DNA of 24,131 bases from Hypsibius dujardini. Lineage: Eukaryota; Tardigrada; Eutardigrada; Parachela; Hypsibiidae. The notes beneath the pieces were generated by a model, which made no database searches, had not been told where the DNA came from, and saw only the letters and a program-made list of their open reading frames with translations. Location of the stretch: assembly GCA_001579985.1 (NCBI GenBank), contig LRSR01011470.1:1-24131 (forward strand), read 5' to 3'. Positions within the stretch are counted from its first letter, which is position 1. The number at the start of each line of letters is the position of its first letter. Below, piece by piece: positions 1 to 9,314 of the stretch. Position numbers and translations under genes: made by a program.

Positions 1-90
1 GACAGACAGACAGACAAACAGGCAGACAGACAGGCAGACAGACAAACAGGCAGACAGGCAGACAGGCAAAGAGGCAGGCAGGTGAATAGA
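1..90. repeat. GACA/GGCA tetranucleotide array
   Basis: Imperfect runs of GACA, GGCA and AACA fill the first ~90 bases, inside the WDR19 intron just before the exon at 156. The same repeat type recurs in other WDR19 and gamma-tubulin introns. Confidence 0.85.
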
Positions 91-155
91 CAAACCGGCA
101 ACAGTTAGTTTTATGATGTACATAACTGCATGCTGATTGGAGTTTTTCGATTTAG

Positions 156-877
156 GCTGCGCGGCTTTGTCGGAAGGGTAAGCTCACCATGCAGCTCCAA
201 CAGATTGGTCAACGGTGTGTTCAGGAACTGGACATTGAGTTAGCCATCAGTGCATACCGAGAATATGGAGCAGCCGATAAAGTTCTCCTTCTGGAACGGT
301 ACCGGAACGTCGAGCATCTGCCCAGTCTAGCCGGTCATATGGCCCTCATTGACGACAAACCTCAACTCGCCTGCGAATGGTTCCTTCGTGCTTCGGACCA
401 CACCGCCGCCTTGGACACCTACACCGACCTGATGGAGTGGGAGAAAGCCATTGCGTTGGCCGAAACACACGCGCCGGACAAGATCAGCTACGCAAGGCAG
501 CAACATGCGGCGCAGCTAGAGCTTTTGGGTGACAATGGTGGCGCTTTGGTAAACTACGAGAAGGCCCTAGCAGCCCTCCAGATTTCTGATTCGATGTTCG
601 AGAGGACGTGCAAGATCGGAATTGCCAAAATTTCGATACGGATGGGGGATGTACCGAAGGGCTTGGCGTTGTGTAGGGAGTTGCGTGATCCGCTGCTGAA
701 CGAAGAATGTGCTGGAATCCTAGAGGAAGGGCGACAATTTAAGGATGCGGCTAGGATGTACCGGGACTCGGGAAATTTACAGAAGGCAGCTGCGATGTTC
801 CTGCGGGCTAAAGAGTGGAAACAGGTACAACAGAAAAGGCTAGTTCCTGTCTGTCTGTCCGTCTGCTGTCTGTCTGC

Positions 878-917
<40 letters not shown>

Positions 918-3880
918 AGCCTGTTTGTTTGCCTGTCATTCAGTCTATTTGTCTTTCACTTTGTCTGTCTACCTATTTAGCTATGTCTTTCATTTTGAAA
1001 ATTAGACACTGTTCTTGCAGGCTGAGGAAATTATCGAAAAGACCGATTCGATGCCGCTTCGAGTACAGCTCGCTAAGGTCAAAGAAACGGCGGGGGACTT
1101 CAACGGTGCGGTCCGCTTATACGAGGCAGCCGGCGAGAACGACGCCGTCGTGCGTCTTCTTCTCGAATCCTTGAATCGCACCGATTTGGCCATTGAGGTG
1201 GTCGACCGCACACGATCGCAAGAAGGGGCCAAAATGGTTGCGGCGTAAGAAAACACTCATCCACATCTCAAGCTGATCTATCTCAATAATTCGCCTTTAT
1301 TACTTCAGACATTTTATGAAGATGAAAGATTTTGCCTCAGCAATCCGGTATTTGCTGATCTCCGGCAGAGGGGAAGAGGCCTTCCTGACTGCGCAACAGT
1401 ACCAGCAAATGGACATTTTTGCCAAAGTAGTCGGTAAGAAGAGCAGTTTTTAGGCAGACGTCCCAATTCAAATTTCTTAAATCAGTCACTTTCTTTAATC
1501 ACTTAAATTTCTTAATCTTAGGAGATGATCAACCAGCGGCGCTGTACGAGAAGATTGCCGCCTTCTACGAAAGCAAGCATAACACAGTTCGCTCCTCAGA
1601 ATATCTTATCCAGGCCGGTCAGCCGCGACGAGCTGTCGATCTCCTCTTGAAACTGCTGAAACAGCCGGTCACGATGAGAGCGGAGTCCGTTGATGAGGAT
1701 TCTGCTTTGACGGCCCTCGTGGCAGCCACAGTCAAGTGTAATGACTCCGGCACCTCTGACTTAGTCTCGCAGTTTCTTCTGGGGAACGATGACGGAACCC
1801 CCAAGGTACCCGCATACTAGCATTGTTTCTTCAGCCAATTGCCCGACTGTCTGAGTGACTGAATATCTGCTTGCCAGTGTGTCTATTCGTCTGACTGAAG
1901 ACTGTCTGACTGGGAACTGCCTGTTTTTTTTCTGTTAATCTGAATGATGACTGTATTTGTGCCTGCTCGTCTTATTGCAAACTGTCTGGGCTGTCTTGTT
2001 TGTTTGTTTGACCGCCTAAGCTGTCTGGATTTGTGTCTCTTTGTCTGACTGACGATTGTCTAACTGTCTGGTTGCCTGTTCGTCCAACTGATGATTGTCT
2101 GTTGGCCTGACTGATGACTGTCTGGCTTTGTGTTTGTTTGTCTGCCTGACGACTGTTTGACTGCCTGGTGTTTGTTGGCCTGACTAATGACTGGCTGTTG
2201 GCCTAACTGATGACTATCTAGTTGCCTGTTCGTTTGGCTAATGACTGGCTGTTGGCTTAACTGATGACTGTCTAGTTGCCTGTTCGTTTGGCTAATGACT
2301 GTCTGACTCTCTGGTATCTGTTTGTTGAGCGAATAACTGTCTGTTGGCCTTACTGAAGACTGTCTGGCTTTATGTCTGTTTGTCTGTCTGACGACTGTTT
2401 GACTGCGCGATGCCTGTTCGTCTGCTTGATAGCTGTCCGAATTACAGTACATAGGTCAACTAATCTATAAATTCGTTAATGAACCATGCCGAAACTCGGG
2501 TTTGGATTTTCAGGACGAGAAGTACTTGCTGGACTTATACCTGTTGTCTGGAAAGTTCAGCGAGGCCGATCGAATATCGCTCTTAGTTGCAGACCATCAC
2601 CTGAGAAACGGTGACTACCACGACGCTCATCAAGTCCTCTATCGGTATAATGTAGGCCTGTTTATCCAGTTTTGTATATTTAAAACAATCTGGCGTTGCT
2701 TTGGTCCGTTCTGTAGGACTTACGACAGGTTGTTGCAAGCGCGGCAAAGCCCTTCCGGTCAGCTGTGGGAGATGCTTGCGCTGGTCCACAGCCACGCGGT
2801 CAGTACGGTGATGTACACACTGAAGGAGCACGACAAAGGTACAGCGGTGTTCTACGTACCAGCCTCTCTATTCCTCCATATTCATTTCAAAACTCAAACG
2901 AATGAAATACGAACGATTCTGGTTTTGCCTTAACAGTTGCGCGGATGCTCATAAGGATTTGTAGGAATATCAGCAAATTTCCGAAGGACGCCAGTCGGTT
3001 TCTCCTATCGGCAGTGCTGGAATGCACCAAGTGCCAGCTGAACAAATCCGCAGTACAGTGCGTACTCGCAGCCTGAACCTGGAGTCAGACAGACAGACAA
3101 GCAGACCGATAGACAAACAGGCACATAGCCAGGCAGAAAAGACAAACAGACACTTAGGCAGACAGACAAACAGACAGTCAGACAGACAGACAGCAGGCAG
3201 ACAGACAGCCAGACAGGCAGGCAGGCACGCAGGCAGACAGACAGACAGCAGGCAGACAGGCAGGCAGGCAGGCAGACAGACAGACAGCAGGCAGACAGGC
3301 AGGCAGGCAGGCAGGCAGACAGACAGACAAACAGCGAGCAAGGCATTCATTGCTTATGCTTGGTAGGTTTGCCTTGGTGCTGATGCAGCCGGAACATCGA
3401 GCCATCGTAACTGAAAAGTACGAGTCGAAAATACTCAACATCCTCCGGAAAGCGAATCGCGTAATTGATCCCGAGGAAACTCACACAGAGTGCCCTTACG
3501 CTAGCCACAAATTTCCTGCGAGTTTGCTGTCATGTCCACTATGCCGAATTCGAGTACCTTTCTGTGTCCTCACGGTAAGCTCAAGTTTTCCGGTGACGCT
3601 TTCCATGCTCATTGCAACTAATATTTTTCACCCACGACAACAGGGAATGCATGTGATAAAAAGCGACTTCACACTTTGCCCCGGCTGTTCGATGCCGGCC
3701 ATCTTCTCCGAAGTCAAATCCTGCCTACAGCGTGGCCTTCAAGCCTGCCCAATGTGCGCCGTCCCGTGGAGCTCCGACAACATCCGTCCGAGTACCGTTC
3801 AACAGGCCGAGTCCTACCTCCAACGGATCGACTTTTCGCTCAATTACAATACCGGCAACACCAATCACACACCAAATTAG
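156..3880 (+). CDS. WDR19: WDR19 / IFT144, C-terminal half (partial, 9 exons)
   Basis: This is the C-terminal ~706 residues of intraflagellar transport protein 144, an IFT-A subunit that supports retrograde transport and membrane-protein entry in cilia. Exons by frame and GT-AG sites: 156-824, 1021-1244, 1309-1433, 1522-1805, 2514-2644, 2717-2838, 2937-3057, 3367-3574, 3644-3880; all phases join. Recognisable landmarks are LAGHMALIDDKPQLA, ISIRMGDVPKGLALC, QEGAKMVA, NDDGTPKDEKYLLDLYL, RMLIRICRNISKFP and LMQPEHRAIVTEKYE, each with a clear counterpart in animal WDR19. The TPR-like helical region ends in a C-terminal zinc-ribbon area with CPLC, CPGC and CPMC pairs. The first pair expected there reads CPYA, so one Cys is missing. 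The WD40 half lies left of the window. The human protein is about 1342 residues. The exon 7 donor (GTGCGT at 3058) was chosen because it restores the frame and the alignment. Identity is secure; individual splice sites are inferred. Confidence 0.93.
840..970. repeat. CTGT tetranucleotide array in WDR19 intron
   Basis: Nearly pure CTGT runs occupy about 845-920 and decay into CTGT/TTTG variants up to ~970. The array fills most of the 825-1020 intron. It produces cysteine/leucine-rich pseudo-ORFs in all frames, which are not genes. Confidence 0.85.
1806..2513. repeat. Degenerate CTG-rich tandem repeat filling WDR19 intron 4
   Basis: The 708-bp intron is built from decayed units such as CTGACTGATGACTGTCTG and TGTTCGTTTGGCTAATGACT. 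Two blocks (about 2170-2235 and 2236-2305) are near copies of each other. It looks like an old tetranucleotide array that acquired a longer period. The minus strand is open for 130 codons (2060-2452), but this is a repeat artefact. Confidence 0.7.
3083..3338. repeat. GACA/GGCA array in WDR19 intron 7
   Basis: About 250 bp of GACA, GGCA and GCAGGCAGACA units fill most of the intron between the exons ending at 3057 and starting at 3367. A longer period is visible at 3235-3325, where a block containing CAGCAGGCAGACAGGCAGGC is repeated. Long low-complexity ORFs on both strands here are artefacts. Confidence 0.88.
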
Positions 3881-3896
3881 CAACCGAACAATTTAG

Positions 3897-3902
3897 AATA
3901 AA
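3897..3902 (+). promoter_or_regulatory. Poly(A) signal AATAAA of WDR19
   Basis: A canonical AATAAA lies 16 bp after the WDR19 stop codon (3878-3880) and is the only such hexamer in the short gap to the converging HACD3 stop. Cleavage would fall near or inside the HACD3 last exon, so the two 3' ends probably overlap. Confidence 0.6.
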
Positions 3903-3938
3903 CATAAGAACAAAATACCGACATGGAATGCGGTTAGT

Positions 3939-6732
3939 CTATTTCACTTTCTTGGATCGGGTGATTTTCTTCTTGCCGAAGAGTTGCGATTTGGTCTGGT
4001 CGAACATGTGACGTAGCAGAAAAAGAAACGCAAACGGGCACAGAAGGAGATACGCTCCGATGATGTGAGAGATGGTGAGTTTATGTCCGGCGACTTCCAA
4101 CAGTGTGGCGGGATGAGACTCGGGATACGTTTCCAGTGCTACAGAAACAGGAAGTACCGATGAGACGGTGTAAAAAACCACGACGGCATCAACCTTTGAG
4201 GGATCTTTGAGGGACCTTCGAGGGACCTTTGAGGGACCTTTGAGGGACCCCTGAGGAACCTTTGAGGGACCCTTGAGGAACCTTTGAGGAACCTTTGAGA
4301 GGTCTTTGAGGGACCCTTGAGGGATCTTTGAGGGAAGGCATCAACTGCATTCGATTTCAATTTGACTTGAATTTAGCTTGAGATCTTTCGAATTGTGGAT
4401 TGAAAAAACGAACCTTTTTGTTGATGAAAAGCGTGTAAGATAAAATATTTGACCATCATTATTGCCAGAAACCGCATCAGAAAAAGAACAAACAGCTGGC
4501 TCCCCACCTGACATTTTTCATAGGGAAAGAAACCGTTCCACGCCAATATCCCATCAAAATCTCTTTGAAAGTCTTAAATCAAACGAATTTCGATGATTCT
4601 TGAACCTCGTTAATTAAAAGTTCTGTTGGTGGCTAGTTCGAAGTTTTGAAATCGTCAGAAGCTTTTTGAATCTAAATGAAATGGATTTCAAAATCAAATC
4701 GATCTCAACTTGATGCACTTTGACGTTTGACGGTTGATGCCGGCAATAAGTCTGGCAGACAAATGGTGCGCCAAGGAGCAAAGGAAAGGAAAAAAAATTA
4801 CCTCGAAGAATAATCAGGACTTCCAGAGACATTCCAACCGGATAAAGAACCATCCAGCTGGTATAGCGCAAAACCTTCAACGGCTTTGGTACGAGACCAT
4901 GCACCTGTCCCAAGTAGTACGGATACCGGATCATCTCCACTGACGCCCACGTGACGTACAGCCAGAACACCAACGGGCTGTTGTGCAGTTCCGGCTGGAA
5001 ATGAATGAGGTGCACCAGAGTGAGTCGGCCGACCGCCTGCCACACCGCAGAGGCCGGACGAGAATGCACGAGTCCCACGGCGGCGTGGACGATCTCCAGG
5101 GTCTGGGCGAACTGGAGGAAACGGACATTCTGCCCCACGCGTTCGTACGCTTTCGGAATGGATTCGGCGAGACCCTCGGCCTGGTACGAGCGGAACAGAC
5201 TGACGAGCACCCCGGCAAAGCCAAGCAGCATGAAGGTGTTGTAAGTGGAGAGGTACATTTTCTTGAAGTCAAGCGGAGCGGGCCCGCCTTCGGGGCGTTT
5301 CTTCTTCGCCTCGCGGAGGAGGTTGTCCACGGTGTCGCGCATCGAGCGATCCTCGCCGCCGGCCTTGTCCTTGTCCTTCTCGTCGTCCGAATCCGCATCG
5401 CCGCTTTGGAATCGGTCAAAATCCAGCTTCAACCTATACAATAAAAACGGAAAGTGGCATTTTCCCGTGACTAAAGATAATACTGATTTTATTTCAAGTC
5501 GCAAATTTACAGTTCGAAATCGGTAAAAAACTAATCGAAACAGCCACACCATCAATAAATCAAGCGAATCGTTAGTCGTTGGAAACGAACAGAGAAGCTA
5601 AACTGCTTGAATAAATTGTGTGTTCGTGAAAACGTTGCAAAAATGCCGAACCACAGACAAGCATCTCGCTTCTTATAGTGAGAGTAAAACGAAGAAATTT
5701 TAGCTTTAGGAAGTGCAAGTGCGTGTGTAATTGTACGAAAAAAATCCAAATACGCAATCAGGTTTAAAGTTACAAATCAATCAACAAAGCCAATGGAAAA
5801 TCGTATGTTCGGTTAATTAGTCGCAGAGTCAGACTCAAACTCATTTCTAAAGGGCTGCCAATTTTTACGTAAATCAAATTGGAATTAAAATTAATATTTA
5901 AAAGCCCAAGCCTCTTCAATTGCAAACTCAACAGCGAAATCGTCGAACAATAATATTAAAGTTTTCAGACACGCAGTGCCACGTAATCAATCAACGTAAC
6001 GAGCCAATCAACGAAATCAAGATAATCACTCAATCAATCAATAACCAAGCACGGCAGCATTTCAGTAAACGAATCAATCAACCCAAACAAGTCCAGAGGA
6101 GCTTTTAAAACTTCCAAAACAGTCACTTTTCACTCCTCAAAATCCCAGAGCTCGCACTGCATTGCAACCTTACCATGCGGGTTTCGCGCGATTTTGCAGG
6201 AGCTTCGGCCAAAATCCGCGGTGATCGGGGTCTTTATCAATTCGCGATCTCAATATCAGCCCAGCCAATCAATCAGAACGCATGACAGCTTTTAAGAGAA
6301 CGAATCAATCAACCGAAACTCGCTCATAGGAGCTCTTAACAGTGCTCTACATGTAATGAAACAATTGCTTTTGCCATTCCCTCAAGCTCGCACAGCATTG
6401 CAACCTTACCATGCGGGTTTCGCGCGATTTTGCAGGAGGCTCGGCCAAAATCCTTGGTGATCGGGGTCTTTATCGATGTAAAATTGAATTCGACTGCCGA
6501 GACAGACCATCCGGTAGCCCGCCGGCCCGGCCACGATGGCGTCTTGAAGGTCCAGCAACACCTCGAAATCCTGCACGCCATGCCCGGGCGCGACGCCGCG
6601 GCAGGAGAATTCGAAACGTCTCGCGGAGGTTGTGACTTGCGGGGTGCCTTTGGCTTCCAATTCCAGCCGGAGGAAGAGTTGCTCATTTGATTGCGCCCAG
6701 TAAACGAAGGGGTTGACGGGTCGCTTTTCCAT
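3939..6732 (-). CDS. HACD3: HACD3-type very-long-chain 3-hydroxyacyl-CoA dehydratase (3 coding exons)
   Basis: Predicted 384-residue ER membrane enzyme that dehydrates 3-hydroxyacyl-CoA in the fatty-acid elongation cycle. Coding exons in transcript order are 6732-6410, 5433-4802 and 4138-3939; phases join (split Trp108 and Ala319). Residues 1 to ~105 form a CS/p23-like domain opening MEKRPVNPFVYWAQ, the mark of HACD3 over HACD1/2. A charged linker (~118-156, DADSDDEKDKDK) follows, then the multi-pass PTPLA domain. Tyr305 and Glu312, seven residues apart in LYPVGMSLE, match the catalytic Tyr/Glu pair known from yeast Phs1. The C-terminus KKVK is a KKxx-type ER-retrieval signal. Human HACD3 is 362 residues and also ends in a KKxx motif. 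The start is chosen because it aligns with the family N-terminus. A good splice acceptor sits 7 bp upstream, so a 5' UTR exon or a trans-splice site is likely. Confidence 0.92.
4193..4338. repeat. 11-bp minisatellite in HACD3 last intron
   Basis: About 13 imperfect copies of an 11-mer of type CTTTGAGGGAC, with ATC, AAC and CCC variants, start ~55 bp from the last-exon acceptor (minus strand). An ORF on the minus strand (4139-4360) is produced by this array and is not a gene. Confidence 0.88.
5434..6409. other. HACD3 intron 1 with duplicated end of coding exon 1
   Basis: A 976-bp AT-rich intron on the minus strand. It holds AATCAATC-type simple repeats (about 5985-6045) and a ~230-bp tandem duplication. 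The stretch 6071-6245 repeats 6299-6480: both start with AACGAATCAATCAACC, and both contain the last ~70 bp of HACD3 coding exon 1 with its donor. The copy (about 6171-6242) differs at only a few bases within the exon part, but its upstream exon sequence is missing, so it cannot replace the exon. Confidence 0.75.
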
Positions 6733-6740
6733 TCTTCTCC

Positions 6741-7147
6741 TGAAAGGAATCAATGGATCGGAAAATTCTTCAAAATGAGAGAAAACAGCTGAAAGAATGC
6801 TGATTCAAATTTAATGCGGATTCCAAAGTGATTCCAAAGTGATTCCAAACAGCCTCTAGCGAGCTAATTGCTTATTCAATCAATCAAGGCTCCACTGGCA
6901 TCCGTATTCCTTTCGACTGAGCTTAGGGGGCGTGGAAATTCTTTACCAGCCAATCACCTTAAGAGCAGCAATTCAACTTGACCGGAAGTTAAACACACAG
7001 CGCTGTAGTCTTTTCTCACGTCGCCACGTCTCATTTTGACATCTTTCTGTAGGGGATTCTATCGCCCTGCTGTTTGTCCTCTCCCCAAATTGCTTTCCTC
7101 AGCATAAGCAGATGAAAACACACTGACATACAATGCGCGGCGATTGT
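6741..7147. other. Region 5' of HACD3, no gene seen
   Basis: Upstream flank and probable promoter or 5' UTR intron of HACD3. The only structure noticed is a threefold GATTCCAAAGT repeat near 6818-6850. No TATA box or coding exon is convincing. Confidence 0.4.
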
Positions 7148-7342
7148 TTTCTTCCATTTTCTGGGACCGGTTAATTTTGTTCTTGCCAAAGAGCCGCGAC
7201 CTGGTCTGGGCGAACATGTGACGCAGCAGGAAAGCGATGACAAATGGGAAAAGGAGGAGATGCACCCTGATGATGTGGGAGATGATGAGCTTATGTCCGG
7301 CGACTTCCAACGTTTCCAGTGCTACAGAAACAGGAGATACTG

Positions 7343-7470
7343 TAATGCCGCGTTAGCTTCGCGCAACAAACACAGCATTTTCAGTATATAATGTCCGGGC
7401 ATAACACACGAAGTGGGGGGAAATCGCCCGAGGGCGGCACTACAGGTGCGCGAAGCTAACGCGGCATTAA
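7343..7470. mobile_element. Short TA-flanked inverted-repeat element (MITE)
   Basis: A perfect 22-bp terminal inverted repeat, TAATGCCGCGTTAGCTTCGC plus GC, bounds a ~127-bp element with no coding capacity. The outermost TA on each side fits a TA target-site duplication as used by Tc1/mariner-type transposases. It lies inside the HACD3 pseudogene. Confidence 0.8.
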
Positions 7471-7502
7471 AGTACTGCAGTAAGCGACAGAATTTAATCT
7501 AA

Positions 7503-7650
7503 TGGAGGGTCCCGAAAATGGGCAAAAGGGGCGGGGCAGGGGTGGAGCTCCGCCGATTGATTGGTTGAGTGTTCAAGTATTACCCCTGCTCCGCCCCTTT
7601 TGCCCATACCCCGGACCCTCCAACGTACTCAGTCTTGTCGTTCATCATAC
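7503..7650. mobile_element. CAGTC-family MITE, left end truncated
   Basis: Complementary GC-rich arms (GGAGGGTCC...GGGCAAAAGGGGCGGGGC and its complement at ~7589-7621) surround a short centre. The right terminus continues as GTACTCAGTCTTGTCGTT and stops at a TA that belongs to the pseudogene exon copy (TACAGCCAG). The outer part of the left arm is missing. Same family as the elements at 18639, 19240, 21764 and 23265. Confidence 0.75.
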
Positions 7651-7850
7651 AGCCAGAACACCAACGGGCTATTGTGCAAATTCGGTTGGAAGTGAATCAG
7701 ATGAACATGCGTCAGTCGACTGGCGACCTGCCACCTCCCAGGTTTCGCACGATTCCGAAGGAGGCTCGGCCGAAATCCGCGGTGGTCGGAGTCTTTATCA
7801 AGTTTCGGTGGAGCGATTTGGTTTACCTTAGTTTGCTTCAACAGATGGTT

Positions 7851-8108
7851 TTTTTAATTGTTGTGCCCGATACCGTTTTCTCGTCGCGAAGATCTGTTCC
7901 TTTTACATTGTGTTATGTTTCAGTGATTAGAAGAGTAATAATGAACCTTCGACATTCCATTACAATGCAGGTGGAAGACAGCAGAAAAGAGATTACCTTT
8001 GCTCAGTACAGTTAGTAAGAACAAATCAGCAAACTAGGAGCAGCATTAGTATCTGACAACATGGCGCAAAATGGGACGATGTAAAGGGTGAAGGAGCCAA
8101 GGATCCCT
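7851..8108. other. 3' flank of gamma-tubulin, no gene seen
   Basis: Lies downstream of the gamma-tubulin stop (minus strand). A weak ATTAAA-type signal on the minus strand is possible near 7854. No AATAAA on the minus strand and no exon could be supported. Confidence 0.3.
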
Positions 8109-9271
8109 TCACATCTTCTTACTCTGCAGTTTCCCCCGCAGATAGTCTATGTAATCCGGTTTCGCGGCTGCCTTGTACTCCTCAATCAGGTTGGCCACCA
8201 CCTCCCTCGACTGCTCCATGTCCGACACACCGGCCCAATTCTTCTCATTGGTGAAGCGATCCAAGTAGGCATTGCGCTTCTTCATCTTGTCGTACTGCTT
8301 GACGATGCTGTCGAAGAGTCCCTGCACGCTGGTGTGGTTGGCCAACATCAGTCCGCTGATGCGGTGGTTGGACGCGACAAACGGCGAGCGCTTCGACTGG
8401 GCCACATGGATGCTGGCCGGACCCCATTCCATAAACTTGACCAGATTGCGTTCTTTAATGCGCATCAGGCTTTTGTGAATCTAGAGGGAAAAAAACGAAG
8501 AGAACGAGATGAATGTGGCAGAGGTTTGTGTAACTATCTGCCTGCCGAGCTCAAGATGCAGAAAAGACAGGCACAATAAGGGAGCCTAAAGGCAGCCAGA
8601 CGCGACAGACCCAGTGCGGGAATGAACACACAAACACACATGATACAGATAAAAAAGACAGAGACACAACCAAGAAACGACTGAATAGGCAAAGAGCACG
8701 CAGGCACAATGAGAAAACTGACAGACAGACAAACTGAGAATCACAATTAAGCAGACAGACAGACGGTCATTCACAGAGGCAGTCATAGTCTCGTTTATGC
8801 TGTGAGAGAACAAAAATCTACTCTAACATCTACCTGTAATAGGTAATTTGTAGGAAGCCTATGACTCTGCCAGAACCGAACCATACCTCGCCAGATTCCA
8901 CTTCGCCCTGAATGATGTTCAAAATGGAGAGATAGCGATTGTCGGCAGCCAGGGCATCCTTCCCCGGGGACAGCATCATGTTCTTCGGCTGAAGTAAACG
9001 ACGCATAACGTCAAATACCGTCGTTTTCTGGATGCCACCGCTCGTCTGGTCCAACGACGTCAGTGGAGCATAGCCTACAGAATAATCAACGTGCATTGGA
9101 CGTTAGAAGGCTAACCAGGACACGATTTAGAAAATCGGCAAATATTCAGACATACTATTAGTGTCAAGTGGGCATACGAGTTTAACAGGCAGACATGCGC
9201 ACAGGGCAGATCGAAACTAGACAGACAGACGAATAGACAAGTCAGAGAAACAGACAGTCAGTCAGACAGTC

Positions 9272-9314
<43 letters not shown>

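Larger units (their letters stand above)
7148..7810 (-). pseudogene. Broken unprocessed duplicate of HACD3
   Basis: Three pieces of HACD3 lie in the parental order. 7155-7340 copies the last exon plus adjoining intron (LEVAGHKL, FLLRHMFAQTRS) with a 27-bp deletion and a lost stop. 7650-7732 copies an internal part of the middle exon (FQPNLHNSPLVFWLY). 7737-7803 copies the end of coding exon 1 (DHRGFRPSLLRNRAKP). The exon 1 and middle-exon pieces are fused without the ~380 bp of exon between them. Because intron sequence next to the last exon is retained, this is a DNA-level duplicate, not a retrocopy. Two inverted-repeat elements (7343-7470 and ~7503-7650) lie inside it. No functional product is possible. 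Confidence 0.85.

Noticed and set aside
2060-2452. 130-codon minus-strand ORF rich in Gln, Ser and Asn
   Set aside because: It lies wholly in a degenerate CTG-type tandem repeat within a WDR19 intron and has repeat-derived composition.
2970-3441. Long Cys/Leu/Pro-rich and Gln/Arg-rich ORFs on both strands
   Set aside because: They are translations of the GACA/GGCA array inside a WDR19 intron; open in several frames on both strands, with no family features.
4983-5526. Plus-strand ORFs of 153 and 93 codons opposite HACD3
   Set aside because: Antisense shadows of the middle HACD3 exon, whose minus-strand frame carries the conserved enzyme motifs.
7148-7340. Second functional last exon for HACD3 (alternative exon)
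   Set aside because: It lies upstream of the HACD3 start, has lost its stop and carries an internal deletion. It is accompanied by other broken HACD3 pieces, so duplication relic is simpler.
7502-8015. Plus-strand ORFs across 7502-8015
   Set aside because: They read through a MITE and antisense HACD3 fragments; no family similarity.
8088-8579. 163-codon plus-strand ORF
   Set aside because: Antisense to the last gamma-tubulin exon; the minus-strand reading matches gamma-tubulin residue by residue.
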